Shown in pieces: positions 41,279 to 50,313 of a stretch of 64,000 nt of DNA. Every line of letters starts with the position of its first letter. Position 1 is the stretch's first letter. The stretch is taken from assembly GCF_030384665.1 (NCBI RefSeq), contig NC_083676.1:1860001-1924000 (forward strand), written 5' to 3'. Source of the DNA: Lodderomyces elongisporus. Taxonomy: Eukaryota > Ascomycota > Pichiomycetes > Serinales > Debaryomycetaceae. The position numbers and the translations under genes were made by a program. Under the pieces are notes generated by a model, which was given only the letters and a program-made list of their open reading frames with translations, was not told the origin of the DNA and made no database searches.

Positions 41279-41803
41279 CTTCTGGTGTGAATGATAACAA
41301 GTATTATAACAAGTGCATCTTATTAAAATCTTTTATTGTTTGTATTTTATTACTAAATGTGGTATAAGAAATTTTTCCATTTTTTGTTTCTTTGTTTCCT
41401 GTTCCCTAATTTTTTTTTGCTCTATTTTTCTCTCCTTCATTACTTCTATGTTCCTCTCTCACATTTTTGATGCTCGGTTAATTGCAGTCGTTGTTAGTAA
41501 TTTGTTAATCCCGTTTTTTTTTTTTTTTTTTTTTTGGTTATTGCATTGCCCCGCATTTCTCTGTGATTTCAATTAATTATTTAATACAAATTCCATATTT
41601 TAAAAAAAGAAACAAACTTTCCCAAACTTCCCAAATTTCACACTTTCCAACCTTTATTCTTTTTCTTTTAAATATTTACTTTTATTTACTTTTATTTTCT
41701 TTTTGCTCTCACCATACCCCCCTCCCCCCCCAATTCATAGTTTCTTCCAGACTCCAACTCTGATTATATTTAAAGTTCCTTATAAAATAACTACAACTTT
41801 ACG
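41279..41803. other. Intergenic region between PRP5 and the isomerase
   Basis: A T-run at 41514-41536, C-rich tract at about 41719-41730 and T/A-rich DNA. No gene is seen. Confidence 0.6.
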
Positions 41804-42607
41804 ATGCCATTTGATCCAAAGCTGTATGAGAAATACGAATTCTACACTGTAACTCAAATTGAGGAAGGATTTATTCACGTGCAATACACGAATCCAAAAA
41901 CATTAAATGCCTTCACAGATCAAAACTGGAAAGATTGCGGAGAGATCTTTACAAGATTGGATAAGGAAGAGGATGTGTCGTTGATTGTGTTCTCCTCAGG
42001 AGTGCCAAAATCTTTTTCGTCAGGATTGAATTTGAAAGCGGCCATGGATTCTTTGGGAGGCAACGATCATCTTCCAGAAAGAGAAAGAGTGCGCCTCTTG
42101 CACAAGCATATAACTGAGTTTCAAGACGCAATCAGTGTACCATCACGCATTAACACTCCAACGATTGGCGTGTTGAATGGAATCAACTACGGTTTGGCTC
42201 TTGACATGTCAAGTGCATATACTATTAGAATTGCTGTAGAAGGAGCACGATTCTCCATTGCTGAGGTGAATATTGGTATTGCCGCTGATATTGGCTCATT
42301 ACAAAGATTGCCTGCATTGATTAACAACAAGTCAAGACTTATGCAACACGCATTATTGGGTGATGTTTGGGACGCCAAGGAGGCCTTGGAGTTGGGCTAT
42401 GTCAGTATGATACACCCTTCTGTTGAGCATGGTATCGAGCAAGCCAAAGAATGGGCCGAAAAGATTACTCAAGTTCCCCAATGGGCAATAAAAGGTACAA
42501 AGAAACATATTCAAGATATTTTGAATGGCCAAAGTGTTGAGCAAGGATTAAAAGATATTGCTGTTTATAATGCAATCAACATCAATGGATCAAAGTTGAA
42601 GTTATAG
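41804..42607 (+). CDS. DCI1: Peroxisomal delta(3,5)-delta(2,4)-dienoyl-CoA isomerase (crotonase fold)
   Basis: The 267-residue protein has the crotonase oxyanion segment (SSGLNLKAAM near 72-81) and GINYGLALD. Three acidic residues, D134, E154 and D162, sit in LALDMSSAY and AEVNIGIAADIGSLQRLP with spacings 20 and 8, the same as the catalytic D176/E196/D204 of rat dienoyl-CoA isomerase. This argues for the dienoyl isomerase reaction, used in beta-oxidation of unsaturated fatty acids, rather than hydratase activity. The symbol is by analogy; yeast DCI1's own activity is debated. The C-terminus is SKLKL, so the final tripeptide LKL is not a standard PTS1, although SKL lies two residues inside. 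Confidence 0.82.
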   Translation: MPFDPKLYEKYEFYTVTQIEEGFIHVQYTNPKTLNAFTDQNWKDCGEIFTRLDKEEDVSLIVFSSGVPKSFSSGLNLKAAMDSLGGNDHLPERERVRLLHKHITEFQDAISVPSRINTPTIGVLNGINYGLALDMSSAYTIRIAVEGARFSIAEVNIGIAADIGSLQRLPALINNKSRLMQHALLGDVWDAKEALELGYVSMIHPSVEHGIEQAKEWAEKITQVPQWAIKGTKKHIQDILNGQSVEQGLKDIAVYNAININGSKLKL

Positions 42608-43039
42608 ACTTTTCCATTTCTTTTATTCTGATTAAATATTATCATTATTATTCTTTTATTTTTATTCATTTAGCTACTACTTGACTTTCTTTCTTGTTAT
42701 TGTTAGTGTTGATGTCGATGTTGATGTTGATGTTTTCTATCTTTTTTTTTTTATCCTCTTTAATTTTATTGTTTAACATATATTTGCATACATATGTTCT
42801 TCCTCTATTTTCTCTCTCTCTCTCTCTCTCTCTATCTCTCCTCCACTTGTTCTCGGTCCCGTGAACGCTGCAAGATTCTAATTTTTCGTTTTTTTTCTTT
42901 TTTCTTTTCTTTTTTTTTTTTTTAATTTTTTTCTTTCCATTTCAGATATTCAATATGTGCAACAAAAAGTAAAATTATTCACCAAAACCGTTGAAATAAT
43001 ATACAACCAACATTACAAATCACAGAACAAATCGTCTAA
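42608..43039. other. Intergenic region with (CT)n
   Basis: A (TC)n run at about 42812-42832, a GATGTT repeat at about 42710-42732 and T-rich DNA at 42890-42935. No gene is seen. Confidence 0.6.
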
Positions 43040-45010
43040 ATGCTGGTATTTATACGAGGCGCTTCTTGCCTGAGGAGAGTTACATCTTGCAAGGGGGTTC
43101 ACAGATCATATAACTCGTTTAGTATACCCGTCAACGATGCCATGGCTCAAACATCTGCAACTGCAGCTACAACTACCCAAGATCAAGTATTAGCTCGAGG
43201 TGAACAGTCATTACTGAAAAATTTTAAAGATCTTATTACTCAGCTACCGTCACAGAGTATTATTGAATCATACAGGTTAAGTTCTGTGTGTGTGGCGTCT
43301 ACAAATGAAACCACGGAGTCCAAAATCAAGATGCAATTATTGCATTTTCTTGAAGAGAAAAATTACAAACAAATCGCCAACGTGCTCGAAACATGGTCTG
43401 CTCAGGATGTTGATGGAATGATTGAAACCTTGGGGAGAAAAACTATAGCAGATCTCATTAAAGCGATTATTCAGGATGTTCGACGCGAGACTTTTGAAAC
43501 GCTTCTTAGTTTCCCAATAGAAAACATTGCTAAACAGCGTAAAATTCCATTAACCTCTACAGGATCAGGATCAGGATCATATAGTTTATATGGAAAGATG
43601 AACAAGTTGCAAGGCAAGTTGAATAAACCAAAGGTTAAATCAGATCGATTCAAATCTGTTCACCAAGTGAGACAAATTTATCAAAACATTTTATACGTCC
43701 AAGGCCAAGAACATTTCTACGAACGTGAAAAGAGGGTGGATATATACAACAGCTCTAACCTTACCGGACATAAGCTTACAGCGTGCGATTATGAGAATTT
43801 AATGACTTTGGAAATAAACCACTTGAAACCTGACTTGGCTAGTAAATGGCTTCGACAATTTAAACTTTCACATGGCGAAAATTGGAGGGATCAAATGACT
43901 CCGCGCATGTGGACCTTGGCTGTGCAAACAGAACTTTATGGAAATGATAGACTTTGGAGCATTACTCGCAAAGATTTCTCATCTTTCTCAAAACATCAAG
44001 CCAAGTCCAAGTTCAGACCGCGTGGAAATCTAACATTCAATGACATCAAGGGTCATTTGGTTGAATTCGACCTTGAGTTCCATAGATCGTGTTTGCTTTC
44101 TTATGCATATAGTCACCAGGTTGATAAACTTCAGACATATATAAAATCTTTATGGAACATTGATTCCAATGGAAAATTAGTTGGCGCAAAACTTTCGCAA
44201 GATAGTCATTTGTATCCTGATTACAAGCTTGTTATTACAATATTAGTTGCATTTTCCCATGCCGGAGACTTTTTTTCCGGGGTCAAATATGTCAATGCTT
44301 TCCAAAATGAATATGGAGTGCACGGTCAAGTAGGTGCAAAAACACTTTATGAACAGTTGTTTAAGTGGGCCGATGTGAGCACAAACTATACAGAAGAATC
44401 AGCACTTAAATATCTTCTCAAGGAAAGCAAATATGCACGAGGACTGGAAATTGAGCTTGAAGATGCCAAGAACGATGCAAATTTCGATTATGATGGATAT
44501 TTGCAAATGATCAATAGACTCAAGTCTGATCGAAGCTTAATCTTTGACCAACTATGGAAGCTGATGCAATCTTCTGACCCTGATGTGCCATTTTCGACCT
44601 CTACATACAAAATATATTTGGAACACTTGAGAGAAGAGCCAGATGAAACAAGACTTTATCATTACTTAGAATGTTTATTGAAGCAGTACAATGCCAATTT
44701 CGTTGATCCAGAGTCATTTACAAAAAGATCGGGGTTGGGGTTCACGGTAGTTAAAGATCCGTCAACTGCAATTCATATATATTACCTTGAAGCTATGAAG
44801 GATATCATTGACTTGAAAGGGTTCTCCAAAAAATTGGGTCAAATTGAACCCTTGATTGAGAAATGGAGTCTTGATAAGGAGATGGAGGAGGATTTGAGAA
44901 TATGGTTAGAGGAAAGGCTACCGCTATACAAGGAGAACTTGGAGCAAGAGCGTCAAAAGTTTGAAGAAAACTTGTCGAAAGAAGAGGACTCTTTTCTTGA
45001 TTTGATATAG
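43040..45010 (+). CDS. Probable mitochondrial protein with helical (PPR-like) repeats, unidentified
   Basis: The 656-residue protein has an Arg/Ser/Lys-rich N-terminus without acidic residues over the first about 30 positions (MLVFIRGASCLRRVTSCKGV), a typical mitochondrial presequence. The rest is mostly alpha-helical with no enzyme motif. Its pattern resembles fast-evolving mitochondrial translation activators or RNA-stability factors of yeast (for example Aep2- or Atp22-type proteins), and HLVEFDLEFHRSCLLSYAYS looks like one helical hairpin unit. I compared it by memory with Atp22 and did not see convincing similarity, so no name is given. The second codon is CTG, so residue 2 would be Ser in a CTG-clade yeast. 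The C-terminal 40 residues are a charged Glu/Lys helix. Confidence 0.7.
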   Translation: MLVFIRGASCLRRVTSCKGVHRSYNSFSIPVNDAMAQTSATAATTTQDQVLARGEQSLLKNFKDLITQLPSQSIIESYRLSSVCVASTNETTESKIKMQLLHFLEEKNYKQIANVLETWSAQDVDGMIETLGRKTIADLIKAIIQDVRRETFETLLSFPIENIAKQRKIPLTSTGSGSGSYSLYGKMNKLQGKLNKPKVKSDRFKSVHQVRQIYQNILYVQGQEHFYEREKRVDIYNSSNLTGHKLTACDYENLMTLEINHLKPDLASKWLRQFKLSHGENWRDQMTPRMWTLAVQTELYGNDRLWSITRKDFSSFSKHQAKSKFRPRGNLTFNDIKGHLVEFDLEFHRSCLLSYAYSHQVDKLQTYIKSLWNIDSNGKLVGAKLSQDSHLYPDYKLVITILVAFSHAGDFFSGVKYVNAFQNEYGVHGQVGAKTLYEQLFKWADVSTNYTEESALKYLLKESKYARGLEIELEDAKNDANFDYDGYLQMINRLKSDRSLIFDQLWKLMQSSDPDVPFSTSTYKIYLEHLREEPDETRLYHYLECLLKQYNANFVDPESFTKRSGLGFTVVKDPSTAIHIYYLEAMKDIIDLKGFSKKLGQIEPLIEKWSLDKEMEEDLRIWLEERLPLYKENLEQERQKFEENLSKEEDSFLDLI

Positions 45011-45622
45011 AATTGTAAAGAAAAATAGTTATACTAGAAAGCGGTACATCTAGGGATTATATGTAGCGTGGGTATGAGATGATCATCAGTAGTTTTCTTA
45101 GCATATTTCTTTCCTCTATTTCTCTTTTTCTGTTTCTCTTTCTCTTTATCCTTTTTTCTATCAGTTCTTTCCATTTCTTCATGAATGGTAATATTATCGT
45201 TAATGTTTGTAGGTTCTAATTTATCAATTAAATGAATTATTTGTTGCACGTGACTAAAGAGTTCAGTAATGTTAATCTTCTCCATTTTTTTTGTCTTCTT
45301 TCTTTCATTCTTCCGTTCTCGCTTTCTCTTTAGATACCACGTCGTTGATAGCGTGGTGACTCGAGGTGAGAGAGAGAGAGAGAGAGAGACGAAAAAAAAA
45401 TACATAAAAAAAAAAAGGAATGAAAAACACCAACTGAATAAAGTCGCACAAGTTAATATCAGTTACGATTCAACAACTCAACAACCTCACATATATTGAA
45501 TTCACTTTATACCAACAGATATACTACGATATATCATAATACACACAAACACACACACACACATACACATTTTCTATATATATACATACATATAATATAA
45601 TAATAGAACTTAACACGCAACT
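45011..45622. other. Region upstream of SSS1 with microsatellites
   Basis: Apart from the doubtful small frame at 45034-45285, this holds a CACGTG at 45247-45252, (GA)n at about 45367-45388, A-runs at 45392-45416, (CA)n at about 45541-45561 and (TA)n at about 45577-45600. Confidence 0.55.
45034..45285 (-). CDS. Possible small hypothetical protein (83 aa)
   Basis: The frame from ATG at 45285 codes MEKINITELFSHVQQIIHLI, a plausible amphipathic helix, then a very basic Lys/Glu/Arg stretch and an unremarkable tail. It converges with the previous gene, 23 bases between stops. The basic stretch reflects an AAAG-type repeat, and the frame continues upstream through a (GA)n repeat without ATG support. 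It could equally be chance. I do not recognise it. Confidence 0.25.
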   Translation of the reverse strand: MEKINITELFSHVQQIIHLIDKLEPTNINDNITIHEEMERTDRKKDKEKEKQKKRNRGKKYAKKTTDDHLIPTLHIIPRCTAF

Positions 45623-45829
45623 ATGGCAGCTGAAGGAATTGAAAAATTAACAGAAGTCCCCGTGGAGTTTTTCAAAGATGGTTCACAATTTGTCAAGAAA
45701 TGTCAGAAACCAGATCAGAAAGAATACTTTAAGATAATCAAAGCTGTTGGTGTCGGTTTCCTTATGATGGGTGTCGTGGGGTACGCTGTGAAGTTGATTC
45801 ATATTCCAATTAGATACTTGATTGTTTAG
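45623..45829 (+). CDS. SSS1: Sec61 translocon gamma subunit
   Basis: The 68-residue tail-anchored protein has an amphipathic N-terminal helix (VEFFKDGSQFVKKCQKPDQK), then the conserved YFKIIKAVGVGFLMMGVVGY and one membrane span ending near the C-terminus. Both length and sequence fit the SecE/Sec61-gamma family, where the subunit clamps the two halves of the protein-conducting channel in the ER. It is followed on the same strand by RRP1 and SLU7, the same three-gene order as in S. cerevisiae. The 5' flank holds (CA)n and TA-rich repeats at 45540-45605. Confidence 0.96.
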   Translation: MAAEGIEKLTEVPVEFFKDGSQFVKKCQKPDQKEYFKIIKAVGVGFLMMGVVGYAVKLIHIPIRYLIV

Positions 45830-46297
45830 TCTGTTCATAATAATTAATTTGTTTTTAATTTCAATTTATTTTATTTTGCTTGTATCCTTGTTTGGTTTTT
45901 TGTTAGTTTTCTTTCTTTCTTTCTTTCTGATTCGAATTGCAAATTCTACAAACATTTTGTTATTACAGAGTAGAGGACGTTATATTTAAAAAGTGGAGCT
46001 CATATGTTTTATAAGGAGGAACCTCTAGCATGATGAAAAAGACTTCTGCACTAGAGTATTCTTTAACACGTAACTGCGCTGGACAGTTGTACTTTGGGGA
46101 AAAGTCGCGACGAAAAAAACAGCGTGCGACAATTATTTCTCATCTCTGCATCTCTGCATCTCGAAACCTCTTTCAATTTTCAGAAAACTCAACCCTAAGC
46201 CAAAGGAAGTAAAGACCATACCTTACACACAGATAAATATATATATATACTTATATACACATATTTATATAGCACAGGTTTTTGCCACACATACACA
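45830..46297. other. Intergenic region between SSS1 and RRP1
   Basis: TTTC repeat at about 45908-45927 and TATA-rich DNA at 46238-46272 just before RRP1. The 60-codon frame at 46030 has no supporting features. Confidence 0.6.
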
Positions 46298-47161
46298 ATG
46301 TCACTGACCTCTGCATTTGTCAAGAAATTGGCATCAAACGACAAGCCCACGCGAGATGCCGCACTTGAGGCTCTTCGCAAATACTTGGCTTCAAAAACAC
46401 TCAAATCTGGAAACTCGTTATCGTTATTAGACATGGAAAAGTTATGGCGAGGTCTTTACTTTTCCATGTGGTTCTGTGATAGGCCGAAGGCTCAGGAACG
46501 TCTCGCTGAAAGCTTGGGTCAATTATACCTGGAAAACATCAAGTCTGTCGAGTCCTTTCTTTTGTTCACAAAAGCCTTCAACTTGATCATGATTAAAGAA
46601 TGGGCATCTATTGATCAATGGAGGATAGATAAATATTACCTACTAATCCGTCGTGTATTGAGACACAACTTTCAATATTTAAAGAAGAATCAATGGGATT
46701 TAGAATTGGTGAAGAAGTGGACGCAGGTGATGATGGAGACGATATTGAGTGGTGGTGATAAAGTGCCTGTGGCATTGCCCTATCATTTATGCGATATATT
46801 CTTGGATGAACTTGAATTGATAATGTTTGCAGATATAGAAGATAGGGAAGTTGATGAAAATGATCCCGAAGATATGAAGCAAAAATTAGAGGAGTTGAAC
46901 AAAGAGAAAATTGCAATTGCCAATGAAGTGCCCATTCGGGAACTCATCGAACCATTTACAAAGTTGAGCAAGGAAGCCAAATTAAAGACTTTGAGAGAGA
47001 AAACAAAGGAGGATGTGTTGGATAATGAAAAGTTGGTTGAATGGGGAGTCGTGCGAAATTCTAACGGCAATAAGGGTGGAAACTCGGAGGGTTCTGAAGA
47101 GGATGAAGACGACGAAGATGAGGAAGATGAAGATGAAGAAGATGAATGGAAAGGGTTTTAA
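46298..47161 (+). CDS. RRP1: Ribosomal RNA processing protein Rrp1 (Nop52 family)
   Basis: The 287-residue protein starts SLTSAFVKKLASNDKPTRDA and continues with LEALRKYLASK and LLDMEKLWRGLYFSMWFCDR, the signature of Nop52/Rrp1, then a helical domain to about residue 215. Rrp1 is a nucleolar factor needed for ITS2-side processing and 60S subunit formation. The C-terminus is a long Glu/Asp tract (about 265-283), common in nucleolar proteins. It sits between SSS1 and SLU7 as in S. cerevisiae (YDR086C-YDR087C-YDR088C). Confidence 0.95.
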   Translation: MSLTSAFVKKLASNDKPTRDAALEALRKYLASKTLKSGNSLSLLDMEKLWRGLYFSMWFCDRPKAQERLAESLGQLYLENIKSVESFLLFTKAFNLIMIKEWASIDQWRIDKYYLLIRRVLRHNFQYLKKNQWDLELVKKWTQVMMETILSGGDKVPVALPYHLCDIFLDELELIMFADIEDREVDENDPEDMKQKLEELNKEKIAIANEVPIRELIEPFTKLSKEAKLKTLREKTKEDVLDNEKLVEWGVVRNSNGNKGGNSEGSEEDEDDEDEEDEDEEDEWKGF

Positions 47162-47943
47162 AAACTCTGTTATTTTTTTACTCATTAAAACTTTACTACT
47201 TTAATACATTTAAGTGTTTTAAGTGTTCTAAGGCTTTTGTCTTTTGTCTTTTGTCTTTTGTAGAGTCTATAGAGTTTATTAAGCAAAGAAAAGACTTGAC
47301 ATGTAAATCAAAATAGTCTTGAATGGTTGCAAAATCTGTATTCATTACGGACATTTTTTTGTATGACTGTTACATAACAACGTCACTTCTCGTTAAGTGT
47401 GCAACAGTTATGTACTGGAATACTGCTGCCTATCCCACTAGTACCAGCGATTTAATTTACAACCAAGATATGGATCTCATCTGAATAAGGGTTTCCATAA
47501 CTGTTTTTTTCCCATAAATGTGGTCTGGTGTTTAAGTGTGTTAGAAGTAAATTGCTCCATACAATATTCACTAGAATTGTGTTAAACTTGTTGCGACCGT
47601 AAAATATGTTATCTATCGATATATCTCTACAAAATTTGATAAAAGGTCTAATGTGCGAACTTCTACTTCCTATTTATATTCTTCTATACAAACTTCACTT
47701 AATTATTTTCTCCAATCTCCTAGAAAAAAATGGTAGTGACACTAATTTCTGTTTTCTCACACAATAATATTGGCACCATGCGGCTTATCCAAGTCTCTAT
47801 ATTACAACCTTTTCTTTCCTTTAATAATTCTTTTTCTTTTATTATTATTCTTTCTCTTTTTCCTTCTTTAGAAGAAAAGGAGGTGGTGATTGGAATAGAC
47901 ATCTAGAGCTGAGATAGGAAACAGAGGTTGATTTAATAAAACA
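47162..47943. other. Intergenic region between RRP1 and SLU7
   Basis: A 7-bp (TTTTGTC)n repeat at about 47236-47262 and a spaced inverted repeat TACATAAC/GTTATGTA (47371-47378 and 47407-47414). I considered a solo LTR here but found no boundaries. No gene is recognised. Confidence 0.5.
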
Positions 47944-48906
47944 ATGTCAAAGCAAAAAGATAGAAGATCAAATAACCCTTATATCCCAAAATATATAGCA
48001 TCGCGGCCATGGTATCAAGAGAATCAGAATTCCGCTGTAACGGTGAATGAGGAAGAGATAGCTAGTGGAACCGATGGAGCCAATAAAGCCAAGGCAGTTG
48101 AGGGAGCCCGTGAATTGGAAGAAACGGAAATGAAATACGAGCATAAAAAAGCAGATGAACAAGATTATCTTTCGCATCATCGAAAGTCAGGAGGAATAGT
48201 TGATTACAGTTTGGCACGAGAGGGGCTGGGGATTAATGACGAGTTTGACGGAACTATCAGGAAAGGGACAGAGACAGATGATTACGACACCAAGAGAGAT
48301 CGATGGTATGGTTATTCGACAGAGGAATGGCTTGAGCAGGTGAAGAAATGGAGAAAGAATAATACAACTGATAATGATGCTCATGTAAACAACAACGACT
48401 CTGATGATACAGATTATGAGTTGGAGTTGTACGAACTTGGCTTGGACCGAGACGAAGTGATGAGCAATCGCACCAAACAAGATCCAATGGAGAAGATGCT
48501 ACGTGATAGACAAGATGTTCCAGCATATATTCATAAGATCAATAGTCGTAAAGATGGAAAGATAACTCTTGATTTTGATTATGATCCCAAAACTAAACGA
48601 AAAGTGAATATTCCCGAAGGGTTTGTTAATGATCAAACCCAGTTTGTGAAAAAGATGAGCGGTGAAGCTCAGAAATTGAGTACTTTGCAACAATTTGCTT
48701 GGGAATTGGACAAAAAAGATTTGGAGTCGAGAAGGATTCAGGATTTGATGAATAGCGAGGGTACTACCAGAGCAACGGATTTGGGTAATAGTCTTGAAGC
48801 TAGTCCAACTTTGATGATGATGAAGGCAAAGCAAGCAGAGGAAGCTGCTAAGGAGAGATCCATTGCCAAGAGAAAGAAATTACTCGAAATGTATTCAAAT
48901 GATTAA
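47944..48906 (+). CDS. SLU7: Second-step splicing factor Slu7, lacking the zinc knuckle
   Basis: The 320-residue protein has the Slu7 N-terminal motif NPYIPKYIASRPWYQ, the SHHRK and GINDEFD segments, DTKRDRWYGYSTEEW, a YELELYELGLDRDEV segment resembling the Prp18-binding region, and a C-terminal RKKLLEMY. Slu7 works with Prp18 in 3' splice-site selection during the second splicing step. The CCHC zinc knuckle, normally located before the DRWYGY motif, is missing: the whole protein has no cysteine. It is somewhat shorter than the S. cerevisiae protein (382). Synteny with SSS1 and RRP1 supports orthology. Confidence 0.93.
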   Translation: MSKQKDRRSNNPYIPKYIASRPWYQENQNSAVTVNEEEIASGTDGANKAKAVEGARELEETEMKYEHKKADEQDYLSHHRKSGGIVDYSLAREGLGINDEFDGTIRKGTETDDYDTKRDRWYGYSTEEWLEQVKKWRKNNTTDNDAHVNNNDSDDTDYELELYELGLDRDEVMSNRTKQDPMEKMLRDRQDVPAYIHKINSRKDGKITLDFDYDPKTKRKVNIPEGFVNDQTQFVKKMSGEAQKLSTLQQFAWELDKKDLESRRIQDLMNSEGTTRATDLGNSLEASPTLMMMKAKQAEEAAKERSIAKRKKLLEMYSND

Positions 48907-49158
48907 CACTGAATGACATTGATTCCCTAATTAACGATACGTTCAATGCAGGAGACGTGTTCAAGAGTACAATAAAACATGATAAGAAAAGTCAGAAATA
49001 AAGAAACTTTTTTTTTCTTTCTTTTCCTGATCCTCCTCCTCCTCCTACTACTTCCGCCACACCCCCCCCCCCCCCCCCCCAACACGCACCCAAATATATA
49101 TATATATATATCATCACCAGTTACCAAATACAACAAAATATAACACAATATAAAAATA
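48907..49158. other. Convergent 3' region with C-run
   Basis: Between the SLU7 and SRO9-like stops: (CCT)n at 49031-49046, 19 consecutive C at 49062-49080 and (TA)n at about 49095-49110. Confidence 0.7.
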
Positions 49159-50313
49159 CTAGATCAATATCCATCTTTCCCAAGTTGTTAATCTGATATA
49201 TCTATCATTTTCAAGTAGCTCGAGGAATGGAAGCTCATGAGCAGCTTCCACTAAAAGATTGCCATATCTCCCATTTTGAGTCAAAATTTTGAGCCGATTA
49301 AATGACATCAACTTTGCCACTTCTAATTTTCCGTCATATTTATTGAACAATGAGCGCAAGTACACGTCTTTGCAAAGATTTTCAGTTGAGAAATAGTACA
49401 TTAGTTGGCGTTTGATGTGTTCCTTTTTGGTTTTGTGTTGTTTGTTTTTGTCGCTGATTGCAATTGGGGATATGGTCAACTGCTCTGAATAAGTACCAAG
49501 GGTGTGTGAGTATTGTTGGAATTGGTGATATTGGTGGATGTTTGGAGGCAACTTGTATATAATCACAGGGGTCGGTATTGGGACCATATGCGCTGATGGA
49601 TGCGGTGGCGTTAACGGTTGTGGTAATGGCAACGTATGTGGCAATGATGCAGATTGCTGTTGTTGCTGTTGTTGTTGCTGTTGTTGTTGCTGTTGTTGTT
49701 GCTGTTGTTGTTGTTGTTTTGAGGGTTGTGGTGCTGTTGTAGCTGATGAGTGGTGAAAGAATGATGAGCCCATTGAAGGTATAAATACTGGTGAAGAAAC
49801 TGCATTTGTCATTATTGCACTTGCTGTTGTTAGAGGTGACTCTATAAATGGTAAACTGCTTGCTGTGAGTGGAAGGAATTCTGGCATAAAATTTGAATTT
49901 ATTGTGTAAGCATTATGGTCTATACCTGTATGAAAGAAGGGTTTTGCATCCGCTTGATACTTACTGAGTGTATTTGAGGGTTTTGAAAAGTTTTGTCTGT
50001 TGACTTGGAGCTTTTCATCCACAGCTATCAACATTTTATCATCACAGTTGGTATTTTGAGAGTTGATTGATGATTTTTCAAAAGTATCGATACAAATCTG
50101 TTTATTTAAAGTAACTCCACAATTGGTCATACCTATAACGTTTTTATCGTAAAGAGCTTCTGGTTCAGCAAACGAATTGATACTCTCGTCGCGGTCGCGG
50201 TCGGTGTTGATGTTTGAATCTTTGGCAACATCTGTATTACATAGTAACTTGTTTTCTGACCATGCGTTAATTACTGGTGGTGGTGCAGGCGCCAATCGGT
50301 TTACATTGTGCAT
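49159..50313 (-). CDS. SRO9: La-motif RNA-binding protein, Sro9/Slf1-like
   Basis: The 384-residue protein starts at ATG 50313; a TTG lies two codons upstream. The C-terminal about 90 residues form a La motif: KTKKEHIKRQLMYYFSTENL, CKDVYLRSLFN and a final RYIRLTTWERWILI. No RRM follows, which is the Sro9/Slf1 (LARP1-like) arrangement. These proteins bind mRNAs and polysomes and promote translation; Slf1 acts in the oxidative stress response. The N-terminus is disordered, with about 21 consecutive Gln coded by mixed CAA/CAG (49654-49716). CTG-clade species usually have one such gene, so Sro9 and Slf1 cannot be separated. Confidence 0.85.
   Translation of the reverse strand: MHNVNRLAPAPPPVINAWSENKLLCNTDVAKDSNINTDRDRDESINSFAEPEALYDKNVIGMTNCGVTLNKQICIDTFEKSSINSQNTNCDDKMLIAVDEKLQVNRQNFSKPSNTLSKYQADAKPFFHTGIDHNAYTINSNFMPEFLPLTASSLPFIESPLTTASAIMTNAVSSPVFIPSMGSSFFHHSSATTAPQPSKQQQQQQQQQQQQQQQQQQQQQSASLPHTLPLPQPLTPPHPSAHMVPIPTPVIIYKLPPNIHQYHQFQQYSHTLGTYSEQLTISPIAISDKNKQHKTKKEHIKRQLMYYFSTENLCKDVYLRSLFNKYDGKLEVAKLMSFNRLKILTQNGRYGNLLVEAAHELPFLELLENDRYIRLTTWERWILI

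Noticed and set aside
47350..47710. Possible solo LTR
   Set aside because: There is a TGTTA start and an inverted repeat, but no CA end, no target duplication and no match to the two elements in the window.
49538..49756. Cys-rich frame on the plus strand
   Set aside because: Antisense shadow of the polyglutamine tract of the SRO9-like gene.
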